Positions 35,805 through 44,320 of a stretch of 52,817 nt of DNA are shown here, piece by piece. The notes under the pieces were generated by a model. It was given only the letters and a program-made list of their open reading frames with translations. It did no database searches and had not been told where the DNA came from. Source of the stretch: Verrucomicrobia bacterium Tous-C9LFEB (lineage in GTDB: Bacteria > Verrucomicrobiota > Verrucomicrobiia > Methylacidiphilales > UBA1321); assembly GCA_002304345.1 (NCBI GenBank), contig NEUU01000027.1, forward strand, positions 1 through 52,817, read 5' to 3'. How positions within the stretch are numbered: position 1 is the stretch's first letter; each line of letters begins with the position of its first letter. Both the position numbers and the translations under genes were made by a program.

Positions 35805-36012
35805 GATTGTCGCAACGCTAAGACTCTGAGAGCAAGCCAGCCGATCCTTCGACAAGCTCAGGATGACGTGGAATGAAAGTAATGTCTGGTGGTAACTTTC
35901 CGCTCTCTCCAGAACTCTTCGCTACGATTTGAGATTACCTCCCCAACCCGTCATCCTGAGCTTGTCGAAGGATCGGCTAGGATGGTTTAGAATGCGATAA
36001 TCTGCTCTAGGA
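35805..36012. repeat. CTTCGACAAGCTCAGGATGA composite, copy B
   Basis: Arms at 35843-35868 and 35949-35976 face each other across about 80 bp. The flanks GATTGTCGCAACGCTAAGAC (left) and GATGGTTTAGAATGCGA (right) match copy A at 5450-5760 in inverse orientation, so the element is longer than its arms. Confidence 0.88.
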
Positions 36013-36022
36013 AATTGCAGAT

Positions 36023-36095
36023 GGCAGCTTCGCTGCCAATCGGCGGTTCATCGAACCGCCCTACAACCCAGCCGCATCCGTGCACCGCCGGTGCA
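36023..36095. repeat. Three consecutive triplet-loop hairpins
   Basis: GGCAGC-TTC-GCTGCC (36023-36037), GGCGGTTC-ATC-GAACCGCC (36042-36060, followed by CTACA) and TGCACC-GCC-GGTGCA (36081-36095). All stems are perfect with exactly three loop bases. They lie downstream of pta. Confidence 0.85.
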
Positions 36096-36119
36096 TTCTA
36101 CGGAACGCACGATACCCAA

Positions 36120-37169
36120 TCAGGGCGTATAACGCGCGCCCTGCTCGGGATACAGCTTGCGGTAATTGATGGCCTGCAGACCGACGATGGCCGCCACGCC
36201 GACAATTTCCTCCACCGACGCCCCGCGCGACAGATCTGCCGCCGGTTTGTCCAGACCGAGCAACAACTGGCCGTACGCATCCGCCTTCGTCAGGCGATGC
36301 ACCAGCTTCAACGCGATATTGCCCGAATTCAGGTCCGGGAAAATCAACACGTTCGCGCGACCCGCCACCGGGCTGCCCGGTGCCTTCAACGCGCCCACTT
36401 CCGGCACGATGGCCGCATCGGCCTGCAGTTCGCCGTCGATCTCCGCCTCGATGTTGTTCTCGATAAAATATTGCCGCGCCAGCGCCGTCGCCGCCGCGAT
36501 GCGCTCTGTCTCCTGCGTCTGCGTGCTGCCACGGGTGGAGTAGCTCAGCATCGCCACGCGGGGCACGTCGCCGGTGAATTGTCGGTTCAACTTCGCCGCT
36601 TCGATCGCTATCGACGAAAGCTGGTCCACCGTCGGATTCGGGATGACGCCGCAATCGGCAAACACAAAGAGACCGTTGTGACCGAACTCGCAGTTCGGCA
36701 CCTGCAACACCATGCAGCTCGAGATGCTCTTCACGCCGGGCAACGGCTTGATGAGCTGGAACAGCGGGCGCAGGATGCTGCCGGACGACGACGTGGCGCC
36801 TCCGACGAGACCGTCCACCTGGCCGTTTTGCAGCATCATGGAACCGAAGTAATTCGGGTGCGTGATGATCTTCACCGCGTCGGGCTGGGAAATGCCACGG
36901 TAACGGTTGAGCGTTTCCAGTCGCTTGATGAAAAGGGGCAAATCCTCGGCCTTCTCCGGATCGATGATATGGATGCGGCGCAGGGGCGCGTTGATCTTCT
37001 TCGCCGCCTCTTCCACTTCCTCGCGTTTGCCGAGGAGAATGGCGATGCCCAGCTTGCGCTCGACGTACTCCACCGCGCCCGCGATGACGTGGGGCTGGGT
37101 GCCGTCGGGAAACAGGATGCGCTTGGGATGGCGTTCGAGCTTTTCGAAGACCGATTCGATGAATTTCAT
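36120..37169 (-). CDS. pta: Phosphate acetyltransferase
   Basis: Interconverts acetyl-CoA and acetyl phosphate. The 349-residue product is the catalytic PTA_PTB domain only: RILFPDGTQPHVIAGA (18-33), GLVGGATSSSGSILRP, the conserved FADCGVIPNPTVDQL, MLSYSTRGSTQTQE, VGALKAPGSPVAGRANVLIFPDLNSGNIALKLVHR, and a C-terminal GASVEEIVGVAAIVGLQA. It lacks the N-terminal BioD/DRTGG half found in long Pta; that half is encoded about 0.5 kb downstream. The start has no clear Shine-Dalgarno. A rhodanese gene lies 33 bp upstream on the same strand. No ackA is visible. Confidence 0.95.
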   Translation of the reverse strand: MKFIESVFEKLERHPKRILFPDGTQPHVIAGAVEYVERKLGIAILLGKREEVEEAAKKINAPLRRIHIIDPEKAEDLPLFIKRLETLNRYRGISQPDAVKIITHPNYFGSMMLQNGQVDGLVGGATSSSGSILRPLFQLIKPLPGVKSISSCMVLQVPNCEFGHNGLFVFADCGVIPNPTVDQLSSIAIEAAKLNRQFTGDVPRVAMLSYSTRGSTQTQETERIAAATALARQYFIENNIEAEIDGELQADAAIVPEVGALKAPGSPVAGRANVLIFPDLNSGNIALKLVHRLTKADAYGQLLLGLDKPAADLSRGASVEEIVGVAAIVGLQAINYRKLYPEQGARYTP

Positions 37170-37202
37170 AGATATGTCAGTAAAAGTTTAAGGTGAGGTC
37201 GG

Positions 37203-37520
37203 TTAGTAGCGCCTCATGGTGGGATCGATATGCACGGCCCAGGCGTCGATGCCGCCAGCCAGATTGATCACATTCTGGAAGCCGTGGGATTTCAGGAATT
37301 GTTGGGCTTGGGCCGAGCGACGGCCATGGTGACAGTAGAGGACAATTCGATCCGTCGCCTCAAGCTCCGCCGGGGCACGGCAGGTAAACTGGCTCAGCGG
37401 AATCAGCGTCGCCCCCGTCAGTCGACAAATCTCCCACTCGTCCGTTTCGCGAACGTCTATCAGAGTCAATTTTTCCCCTGCCTGCAACTTGTCGTGCAAG
37501 TCTTGCACTGTGTAAACCAT
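37203..37520 (-). CDS. Single-domain rhodanese-like protein
   Basis: A 105-residue cytoplasmic protein that probably transfers sulfur. The catalytic Cys63 lies in the loop YCHHGRRS, preceded by LIDVRETDEWEICRL and followed by GFQNVINLAGGIDAWAVHID. GGAG lies about 11 nt before the ATG. It is the first gene of a likely unit with pta (33-bp gap). The pairing with pta has no obvious functional reason. Confidence 0.92.
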   Translation of the reverse strand: MVYTVQDLHDKLQAGEKLTLIDVRETDEWEICRLTGATLIPLSQFTCRAPAELEATDRIVLYCHHGRRSAQAQQFLKSHGFQNVINLAGGIDAWAVHIDPTMRRY

Positions 37521-37662
37521 AAAGCGGCTCCACTATCTTGCAAAAAGTCTCTTTGGGCAAGCCCTGCTTTTGTTCCCCACCTTGCCCAGATGGTAGCCCA
37601 TGCAACCAGCTCTCTACGTTTGCCTTCCGCAACGGGAATGGCAAGACATATTAATATTGCAA

Positions 37663-38730
37663 TTACTGCGGAGAAGTTGCCTTTACTTGAATCCCCGGTC
37701 CGCCACTGCCACCGGGGGTAATTCGCGCGGGGGTCGCGCGTCGTTCCTGGGCCACCGTCGGCATGGCCGTTGGCCGTTCCTGCACCACGAATTTATAAAC
37801 CAAAGTCTTCCCGTCGCGCACCACCGTCACGTTCGTTTCCTGTCCGACGCGGCTATAAAAGGACGCGTCCATGACATCCGCCGGGCAGGTAATCGGTCGG
37901 CCACCAATCTTGATCACCATGTCGCCGGGAGCCAAACCGCTCTGCGAAGCCGGGGTATCGCCGAACAACTGGGTAATTTCTACCGCCCTCAAGCCGGACT
38001 GCCCATCTCCCACTTCCTTCACACCGACGCCGACCCAGCCGTGGCGGGCGGTGCCGTACTTGCGGAAATCTTCCACCACCTTCGCCGCCGCCTCGATGGG
38101 CAGGGCATAAACCGAGCGACCTTCATCAATGGCCGTCACAAGCAACCCGACCACATCACCCTTGGTATTCAGCATGGGACCGCCGACTTGACCTGGCGCG
38201 ATGGGCAGATTCGCCCGGATGTGAGTCGTGGGGAAATACCGGTCGAGGTAACGAAAATCAAAGCCGCTGATAAAACCAAAGCTCGGCGCGACTGGCAAAT
38301 TGCGCGGGTAACCAATCGCCATCACAGCGAGTCCACTCTTGAGACCACCGGAATTGCCGAGCGTGAGAAACGGGGTCAGCCCCTGCGGGACTTGGAGCAG
38401 CGCCACGCCACTGCGCATGTCGCGACCGAGAATCTTGGCGCTCACCCACTGGCCATTCACTTCCACACTGGCGGTGACATTTTCGCCCAGGATCGGCGCG
38501 GCCGTGAGGACGGTTCCCTTGTCATCGATGAAAAAGCCGGTACCGGCCATGGTCAGCTCATCGCCTTCGGAGCGGACGCGAACAATCGCGGGCCGGGTCT
38601 TTTCGAAAATGTTGCTGACTTCCTGACCGATCGCGTCAAAGACGCTGGCGGCGCGCAGGGGAGTCACTTCGAGTCCTGCGACAGCAAGGACCAGAAGAAA
38701 GGGCAACAGCGAAGCTGCCTTCTTACACAT
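37663..38730 (-). CDS. Exported HtrA/DegP-like protein with lost catalytic triad
   Basis: A 355-residue protein from the ATG at 38730, which gives a clear signal peptide (MCKKAASLLPFLLVLAVAGL, cleaved near residue 28). Residues 45-215 resemble a trypsin-like HtrA fold, and residues 230-320 form a PDZ domain (GLRAVEITQLFGDTPASQSGLAPGDMVIKIGG). The triad is absent: the His position is Pro79 (TAAPIL), the Asp position is Gly108 (RSGVALL) and the Ser position is Val182 (PGQVGGP). It is probably a periplasmic binding or sensor protein. It follows the sigma and anti-sigma-like genes by 7 bp. An in-frame ATG at 38760 would overlap the preceding gene. Confidence 0.88.
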   Translation of the reverse strand: MCKKAASLLPFLLVLAVAGLEVTPLRAASVFDAIGQEVSNIFEKTRPAIVRVRSEGDELTMAGTGFFIDDKGTVLTAAPILGENVTASVEVNGQWVSAKILGRDMRSGVALLQVPQGLTPFLTLGNSGGLKSGLAVMAIGYPRNLPVAPSFGFISGFDFRYLDRYFPTTHIRANLPIAPGQVGGPMLNTKGDVVGLLVTAIDEGRSVYALPIEAAAKVVEDFRKYGTARHGWVGVGVKEVGDGQSGLRAVEITQLFGDTPASQSGLAPGDMVIKIGGRPITCPADVMDASFYSRVGQETNVTVVRDGKTLVYKFVVQERPTAMPTVAQERRATPARITPGGSGGPGIQVKATSPQ

Positions 38731-38737
38731 GAAACCG

Positions 38738-39247
38738 TTAAAATGCCATGGCTGTGTCATAGCTCGTGGGGGCTTGAGCGATGACATAGTGGGGCAAAAC
38801 TCGTTTGTTGTCCAGACTGACCGGACCCACGCTAGCGGCATCGATCTGTTGATCTACGTTCGATACCTTTTGCGGCTCAAGAGCCTGTGTAAAAGCAAAA
38901 TTCTCGCTCACCGACGGAGTCGCCGTCTGCAGGGCCAAACCCGAAGAGCTCGCTCCGTCCGTCCAGCTCACCTTCAAACTGGCCGCGAGCAACAGAACCA
39001 CCGCCGAGGTGGCCATGGCGTAACGCAGCACCGGGCGCGGCTGCAGCGATTCGCGAATCGTCTCCAGCGCCTCAAAGAAGCGCGAGACAAAAGTATAGCG
39101 GGGTTCGAGCAGCTGCGCACGCTGACGATTGTGAAATTCCGACAGGACCCCGTCGAAGTAGCTTTGAGGCGGCAATTCCGTCCGCTTCATCGCCAGCAAC
39201 TTTTGCAATCCCTGAAAATTCTCTTCGCTGCGTTCTTTGTTAAACAT
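38738..39247 (-). CDS. Single-pass membrane protein, putative anti-sigma factor
   Basis: A 169-residue protein with a cytoplasmic N-terminal part (1-72, with ELPPQSYFDGVLSEFHNRQR), one membrane helix (about 74-93, AMATSAVVLLLAASLKV) and an exported Ser/Ala/Val-rich tail. The start overlaps the end of the sigma gene by 8 bp, so translation is coupled. This arrangement, and the length of the N-terminal domain, suggest an anti-sigma factor that holds the ECF sigma at the membrane, though no zinc motif (HxxxCxxC) is visible. The PPxYF and HNRQR features recall small proteins next to sigma factors in Verrucomicrobiota, as I remember them. Confidence 0.75.
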   Translation of the reverse strand: MFNKERSEENFQGLQKLLAMKRTELPPQSYFDGVLSEFHNRQRAQLLEPRYTFVSRFFEALETIRESLQPRPVLRYAMATSAVVLLLAASLKVSWTDGASSSGLALQTATPSVSENFAFTQALEPQKVSNVDQQIDAASVGPVSLDNKRVLPHYVIAQAPTSYDTAMAF

Positions 39248-39842
39248 AGTCTTTAAGATATTTCTGCAACTGCTTGTGGGCGTAGAACAAGCGCGATCGT
39301 ACCGTTCCTTCCGAGCACTCCATGATCTTACCGATCTCAGCGTGGCTCAGGCCCTGCACGTCGAACAAGGTAACTACTGCCCTATGCTGTTCAGACAATT
39401 TCATCAACGATTCGTTCAATTTATTTTGCAGCTCGGCCAGATTAGTTTGCCGCTCCGCATCGGAAGTCACATCCGTATCGATGAATTCCTTCCGGTTATG
39501 GAGATCGGCATCGTCGTCGTCCATACTGAGATTATTCCGGAACTTATTGCGCTTCAGGAAGTTAATCGCGTGATTCACCGCGATTCGATAGAGCCACGTG
39601 GAGAATGTGGCGTCGGCTTTGTAGCTATGGATATTTTGGAAAGCTTTCGTGAAAGTTTCCATTAAGAGATCATTCGTGTCCGCATGATTATTCACCATAT
39701 TGTAAATCATGCCGTACACACGCTGCTGATAACGCACCAACAGCACGTCAAAAGCGGTCGGATCGCCGGCCTGGGTTCGGGAGACTAATTCCCGATCGGG
39801 CGGCTGTGGTTCCGACTCAGACGTTGAGGGCGGCGATTCCAT
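39240..39842 (-). CDS. ECF-type RNA polymerase sigma factor
   Basis: A 200-residue sigma-70 family protein. Region 2 spans about 35-100 (LLVRYQQRVYGMIYNMVNNHADTNDLLMETFTKAFQNI, FSTWLYRIAVNHAINFLKR). Region 4 spans about 140-195 (LSEQHRAVVTLFDVQGLSHAEIGKIMECSEGTVRSRLFYAHKQLQKYL). The N-terminal 25 residues are Ser/Pro/Glu-rich. It heads an operon with the membrane protein and the HtrA-like gene, consistent with an envelope-signal system. A leader hairpin lies 16-36 nt before the start. Confidence 0.95.
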   Translation of the reverse strand: MESPPSTSESEPQPPDRELVSRTQAGDPTAFDVLLVRYQQRVYGMIYNMVNNHADTNDLLMETFTKAFQNIHSYKADATFSTWLYRIAVNHAINFLKRNKFRNNLSMDDDDADLHNRKEFIDTDVTSDAERQTNLAELQNKLNESLMKLSEQHRAVVTLFDVQGLSHAEIGKIMECSEGTVRSRLFYAHKQLQKYLKDYV

Positions 39843-39857
39843 GCAGCATTCTCACCA

Positions 39858-39878
39858 TAGTAGAGGAAACCTCTGCTA
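39858..39878 (-). other. Hairpin in the sigma-factor leader
   Basis: TAGTAGAGG-AAA-CCTCTGCTA on the plus strand pairs over 9 bp with one G-T or mismatch position and a 3-nt loop. In the sigma mRNA it would lie about 16-36 nt before the ATG at 39842, where it could affect translation or be another triplet-loop repeat. Confidence 0.45.
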
Positions 39879-39977
39879 CGCAAGCTGTCGTACGGAATTG
39901 ACGCAAAATTAACGCAATTTCCAGCCAATCGGCAGAAATCGTGCGGTCCCGGGATTTTCCGGCGGCCTAAAGACTAC

Positions 39978-40736
39978 CTACTTCTTCTCGTCCTTCTTAT
40001 TCTCTTCCCGCTTCAGGTAGCCCAGTTCCACCAGCGAATCGACAAACAGCAGATTCGCCTGCTGCGAGTAAATCCCGCTCGCGGACTGCAACCAGCCCTG
40101 CGCATCCTGGGGATTGTTTTGCGAGAAATCCCATGCCGCATGCGCAAAATAATACGCCGGCATGTCCCCGGCAAAATTAAACTGGTTCAGCACCTTCTCC
40201 GCATCGATCTTCTCGCCGTTGGCGAGATAACAGAGGAACACCTTGTAGCGGGCCAGATCATTTTTCGCGTCCTCGGCCAGCAACACCTCGAACTTCGCCC
40301 GTGCCTCGGGATATTTCTTCTGCAGGAAAAGCACCTCGGCCATGTTGAACCGCGGAGCAAACGCCTTCTTGTCGATGTCGCCCGCCTTGGCGAACGCCTC
40401 GCTCGCCTTCGCAAAATCCCGCTGCTCGGTGTAGATCGCACCGCGAAGATTCCACACGTTCACCATGTTCGGGAACGACTTCTCGATCGTATCGAGCTTC
40501 GCCAGCGCCCCGGCATAATCCTTTTGCTGCAACGCCTGAGCCGCCTCGTTATAAAGTTTTTGATACTCCGGATTGGAGGCCGCTGTCGCCGCGGACTTAT
40601 CCCCGCTCGGCGAAGCAGGCACTTGCGCCTGTAAGGAACCCATGGATAGAATTCCCGCCACCAAAATAAACCCAAGGATACACTCGCCCTGCCAGCGACG
40701 AAGCGTATTCTGACTGCGCTGCAGCATGATTGCCAT
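39978..40736 (-). CDS. Exported TPR-repeat protein
   Basis: A 252-residue protein with a signal sequence (membrane helix about 19-38, GFILVAGILSMGSLQAQ) after a basic N-terminus. Tetratricopeptide-like repeats follow (YQKLYNEAAQALQQKDYAGALAKLDTIEKSFPN; VWNLRGAIYTEQRDFAKASEAFAKAGDIDKK; APRFNMAEVLFLQKKYPEARAKFEVLLAED). The C-terminus is Lys/Glu-rich (REENKKDEKK). It probably scaffolds a periplasmic or envelope complex. It is upstream of the sigma operon on the same strand with a 135-bp gap and divergent from the methyltransferase gene. Confidence 0.85.
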   Translation of the reverse strand: MAIMLQRSQNTLRRWQGECILGFILVAGILSMGSLQAQVPASPSGDKSAATAASNPEYQKLYNEAAQALQQKDYAGALAKLDTIEKSFPNMVNVWNLRGAIYTEQRDFAKASEAFAKAGDIDKKAFAPRFNMAEVLFLQKKYPEARAKFEVLLAEDAKNDLARYKVFLCYLANGEKIDAEKVLNQFNFAGDMPAYYFAHAAWDFSQNNPQDAQGWLQSASGIYSQQANLLFVDSLVELGYLKREENKKDEKK

Positions 40737-40799
40737 TAAGCGAAATGTAAGACACTCCGCTTAAAAGCAAAGTGAAAAAAGTACAGCTCTATTAATTAA

Positions 40800-41759
40800 A
40801 TGACTCAAGTTTCTCCCACTCCTTCGTACACCCCTTGGCTCGCTGCGGACGCCCTCGCCGCCCTTCACAAATCCGCCACCACCGCGCACCGCGTCTACAA
40901 TGAAACCAGTTGCTGGATCGAACGCTTCGACCGCGACTACCTCGTCTCCCACACCACGCCCCGCCAACGCGATCTCGCCATTGGCGAACTCCACGATTGG
41001 TGCAAGGCCCACTCCCTGCCCATCGACCGCATCTACGGCAAAGCCCTCGCCGACACCGAAAGCGACCGCCATCCGCCGACGCTCCTTTCCGGCGACGCCA
41101 CGCTCTCGCCGCAAACCGTCGTGACGGAAAATGGGACGCGCTACGGACTCGATTTCGCCGCGAGCTACTCCGCCGGACTCTTCATCGATCAACGCGCCAA
41201 TCGCGCCCTGTGGCGCGCCACGCCGCCGCAGAAATTCCTGAACTGTTTCGCCTACACCTGTTCCTTTTCCGTCGTCGCGGCCAGCGTCGGCGCGGAAACC
41301 GTCAGCGTGGATCTCTCGAAAAAATCGCTCGAGCGGGGCCGCGCGAATTTCGCGCTGAACACCCTCGCAACTCCGCCCGCCGCCGAAGGCAAAGCGGCGA
41401 AGCACCGCTTCATCGCGGACGACGTGTTCGGCGTGTTGCCCTACCTGAAAAAGCGCAACGAACAATTCGACGGCATCGTCCTCGATCCGCCCACCTTCGC
41501 GCGCGGCACCAAGATGAAAGTCTTCCGCGCCGAACGCGACTACGGCCTTCTCGTCGACCTCGCGCTCGACCTCGCCGCCCCCAAGGCGCGACTGCTGTTC
41601 TCCACCAATTGCACGCGACTCCAAACCCGCGACCTCGACGCCATCGCCCGCGCCGCCCTGCAAACCCGCAGCCTCAACGCCGTCATCACCCCCGGCCCCA
41701 ACCTCCCCGACATCCCCTACCAATCCATGCCCACCACCATCTGGGTCGCGCTGCAATAG
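40800..41759 (+). CDS. Class I SAM-dependent rRNA methyltransferase (RlmI/RlmK-like)
   Basis: A 319-residue protein. Its middle has the SAM-binding fold: LNCFAYTCSFSVVAASVGAETVSVDLSKKSLERGRANFALN (about 147-187), then FIADDVFGVLPYLKKRNEQFDGIVLDPPTFARG, with the DPP motif expected for base methylation. This is the C-terminal arrangement of RlmI/RlmKL-type 23S rRNA methyltransferases, but the PUA domain is not evident at the N-terminus. The specific base is unknown. The start has no Shine-Dalgarno. The stop codon directly precedes a CCAGCG-TGA-CGCTGG hairpin. Confidence 0.88.
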   Translation: MTQVSPTPSYTPWLAADALAALHKSATTAHRVYNETSCWIERFDRDYLVSHTTPRQRDLAIGELHDWCKAHSLPIDRIYGKALADTESDRHPPTLLSGDATLSPQTVVTENGTRYGLDFAASYSAGLFIDQRANRALWRATPPQKFLNCFAYTCSFSVVAASVGAETVSVDLSKKSLERGRANFALNTLATPPAAEGKAAKHRFIADDVFGVLPYLKKRNEQFDGIVLDPPTFARGTKMKVFRAERDYGLLVDLALDLAAPKARLLFSTNCTRLQTRDLDAIARAALQTRSLNAVITPGPNLPDIPYQSMPTTIWVALQ

Positions 41760-41761
41760 CC

Positions 41762-41834
41762 AGCGTGACGCTGGACGCAGAAACTCTTACGCCCGATCTG
41801 GATCTCAGGTGTAGCCGAAGCCGGTGGCTTCGGC
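41762..41834. repeat. Two triplet-loop hairpins after the methyltransferase gene
   Basis: CCAGCG-TGA-CGCTGG starts at 41760, touching the stop codon, and GCCGAAGCC-GGT-GGCTTCGGC is at 41814-41834. Both are perfect stems with 3-nt loops. They may end transcription, but no T-run follows. Confidence 0.7.
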
Positions 41835-41896
41835 GGGCAATCGCTCCAAGACAGGGTCTCTCGGCAACGCGGACTTCCACCAGCCAAAATCCCCTC

Positions 41897-42137
41897 TAGA
41901 TACCGTCGTCACGAGATAGGGTCGTGACCGGTAGCAGATGGAAATAAACCTTTGCCCCCTTGCCCGATCCCTCGACTGCGCTCGGGATGACGAAGAGAGC
42001 TGTCATTGTCTAGTGGGAACAGTCTTCTTGATCCGTCATCCCGAGCGCAGTCGAGGGATCGGGCAAGGGGGTGGTTTTTGTGGTAATAGGCCAACCAACA
42101 GGTCGTTCCCACCTCATGCTTGTGACGACCCTATTTA
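41897..42137. repeat. Nested inverted-repeat (MITE-like) element, copy E
   Basis: Outer arms TAGATACCGTCGTCACGAGA (left) and the inverse of TGTGACGACCCTATTTA (right) enclose inner arms of about 38 bp (41954-41992 and 42034-42071, core CTCGACTGCGCTCGGGATGA). The order, length and shoulder words (AAATAAACCTTT, GGGGGTGGTTTT, AACAGGTC) match copy D at 11654-11922. Confidence 0.88.
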
Positions 42138-42163
42138 GTAAAAGGGATGCCGGGATTACGCCC

Positions 42164-42643
42164 TCAGTCCGCCTTATCGGCGATCACATGACGTCTCCGC
42201 AAAAGCGCCATGACTCCCAAGGCGACGCCCACATAGAAATAGCCCAGCACCAAAATAAACGCGATGGATAGCCCCCCAAAGAAGAGATACCCATAGTGAA
42301 TTTTTCCCATGTCGTGCCAATAAAAGACGAGGACCGGAAGAAGCAAAAAGATCAACTGGCATGGAATGAAATAAAGCGGAGCCAGCTTGATCCTTCGGGC
42401 CACTTCCCCAAGTGTTTTATTTCTCATCCAGTAGCCGCTGTACAAATAGAATAGTAAATACGGAATTCCTCCAAAAATGAGAGACCAGCCAAAAACACCA
42501 TAAACTACAAACAGCACGCTACCGTCATCAAGATGCCCCTCAGACAACATCATCGGCAGACACATTAGCAGACACACTAACAGCGGCACGACCAAAGGCA
42601 TGGCTCCCAAAGCCCAAAGAATGAGAAGCGTTCGGCGCGTCAT
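42164..42643 (-). CDS. Four-helix membrane protein of unknown function
   Basis: A 159-residue protein with about four hydrophobic helices (6-30, 43-66, 88-108, 119-148) and a basic C-terminus (LLRRRHVIADKAD). I recognise no family. The ATG at 42643 is chosen because GAGGGA lies 6 nt upstream and the first helix follows at once; upstream codons have no membrane character. Base composition is more AT-rich than its neighbours, which may hint at transfer. It is alone on its strand, with a MITE-like element downstream. Confidence 0.75.
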   Translation of the reverse strand: MTRRTLLILWALGAMPLVVPLLVCLLMCLPMMLSEGHLDDGSVLFVVYGVFGWSLIFGGIPYLLFYLYSGYWMRNKTLGEVARRIKLAPLYFIPCQLIFLLLPVLVFYWHDMGKIHYGYLFFGGLSIAFILVLGYFYVGVALGVMALLRRRHVIADKAD

Positions 42644-42779
42644 AATTTTCCCTCGCGCACTTTGCTGAGCCCGCTCTCCGAACGCAATCTCAATTCCCCT
42701 CCGCGAGCTTGGCGCGCTCGGCGAGAAATTTCCCCTTCCCCGCTCTTGAATTAAAGCTCGCACCCACTACCCTCCCCCT

Positions 42780-44063
42780 ATGGATCGCCACAAGTCCCAC
42801 GCCCTCTTCACCGAAGCCCTGCGTTACATTCCCGGCGGAGTCAATTCCCCCGTGCGCGCCTTTCGCGCCGTCGGTGGCGAACCCTTCTTCGCCCGTCGCG
42901 CCGCCGGTTCGCGCGTCTACGATGTGGATGACAACGCCTACATCGATTACGTCTGCACGTGGGGCCCCTCCATCCTCGGCCACGCCCACCCGGACGTCAT
43001 CACCGCCGTCAAGCAAGCCGCCGACCGCGCCACCAGCTTTGGCATTCCCAACGCCTACGAAGTCGACCTCGCCCGCAAGATTTGCGAGTGGGTGCCTTCC
43101 GTCGAAAAAGTGCGCATGACCAGCAGCGGCACCGAGGCCACCATGACCGCCGTGCGTCTCGCCCGCGGCTTCACGAAGCGCGACAAGATCATCAAGTTCG
43201 AAGGCTGCTACCACGGCCACGTCGACTCCCTCCTCGTCAAAGCCGGCAGCGGCGCGCTCACCCTCGGCCAACCCGACAGCGCCGGAATTCCCGCCTGCCT
43301 CGCCGCGCTCACCTTGGCACTGCCGTTCAATGACATTGATGCGGTCCGCTTCGCGCTCGACCACAACAAAGGCGAAGTCGCCGCGATCATCCTTGAACCG
43401 CTCCCCGCCAATGCCGGACTCATCCCTCCCCTGCCCGGCTACCTCGAAGCCTTGCGCCAGCTCTGCACCGAGCACGGCACCCTTCTCATTTTTGATGAAG
43501 TCATGACCGGCTTTCGCCTCGGCCAAGCCGGAGCGCAAGGACTCTTCGGCGTCACCCCCGACCTCACCACCTTCGGCAAGGTCATCGGTGGCGGACTCCC
43601 CGTTGGCGCGATCGGCGGCCGCCGCGAGATCATGGATTTCCTCGCGCCGCTCGGTCCCGTCTATCAGGCGGGCACCCTCTCCGGCAATCCGCTCGCCATG
43701 GCGGCCGGTCTCGCGCAACTCGACGCGCTGGAAAAAGAAGACGGCTACGCGAAGCTCGAAAGCCTCGGCCAACAATTCGAACAAGCCACCCGCGCCGCAC
43801 TAAAGCGCCACAAGATCGACGCCACATTCTACCGCTACGGCTCGATGTTCTGCCTCTTCTTCACCGCCAACCCCGTGCATAATTTAACGCAGGCGATGAC
43901 CAGCGACCGCCAGCGTTTCGCCCGCTTCTTCCACGGCTTGCTCGACCGCGGCGTCTACCTCGCCCCGTCGCAATTCGAGACCGGCTTCCTCAGCACGGCC
44001 CATTCGCCCGAAGACATCGCCGCCACCGCGCACGCGGTCGACGAGGTGCTCGCGGCGGGTTGA
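42780..44063 (+). CDS. hemL: Glutamate-1-semialdehyde 2,1-aminomutase
   Basis: PLP enzyme that forms 5-aminolevulinate in the C5 heme pathway. The 427-residue product shows [17 protein letters not shown] (17-33), [49 protein letters not shown] and the PLP lysine Lys267 in [17 protein letters not shown]. The start follows a pyrimidine-rich leader without a Shine-Dalgarno. Other heme genes are not in the window. Confidence 0.97.
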   Translation: MDRHKSHALFTEALRYIPGGVNSPVRAFRAVGGEPFFARRAAGSRVYDVDDNAYIDYVCTWGPSILGHAHPDVITAVKQAADRATSFGIPNAYEVDLARKICEWVPSVEKVRMTSSGTEATMTAVRLARGFTKRDKIIKFEGCYHGHVDSLLVKAGSGALTLGQPDSAGIPACLAALTLALPFNDIDAVRFALDHNKGEVAAIILEPLPANAGLIPPLPGYLEALRQLCTEHGTLLIFDEVMTGFRLGQAGAQGLFGVTPDLTTFGKVIGGGLPVGAIGGRREIMDFLAPLGPVYQAGTLSGNPLAMAAGLAQLDALEKEDGYAKLESLGQQFEQATRAALKRHKIDATFYRYGSMFCLFFTANPVHNLTQAMTSDRQRFARFFHGLLDRGVYLAPSQFETGFLSTAHSPEDIAATAHAVDEVLAAG

Positions 44064-44084
44064 TCAATTGACCATGATATTTTA

Positions 44085-44304
44085 GACGAAATTAACGGAA
44101 TTTACGAAATGGGGGAGTAACGGCAAAACGGATTGAATCAGGAACTCATGAAAGCAGGAATTTCCTTCAGAACCTCCGTTCGATTTTCTTGATTTCATGA
44201 GTTCCTGATTTGAAAATGCCTTTCTCTTTAATTTCGTAAATTCCGTTAATTTCGTCAAAACTCCTTCCCTGTAAATTTCGTTTCAAATTCCGTTAATTTC
44301 GTCA
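44085..44304. repeat. GACGAAATT nested palindrome, copy 3 with extra arm
   Basis: Left arm 44085-44113, inner GAACTCATGAAAGC and TTTCATGAGTTCCTGAT pair, right arm 44231-44256, then a second partial right arm to 44304 (TTCCGTTAATTTCGTC again). It fills the gap after hemL and ends 16 nt before the next ATG. Confidence 0.9.
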
Positions 44305-44320
44305 AACTCCGTTACCCGCC

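Noticed and set aside
36015..37196. Long plus-strand frame over pta
   Set aside because: His/Arg/Gln-rich shadow of pta; the minus-strand product has all Pta motifs.
39899..39922. ECF-type autoregulatory promoter (GGAAAT ... CGTC) upstream of the sigma gene
   Set aside because: The 13-nt spacing is shorter than the usual 15-17 nt, so the match is too weak to call.
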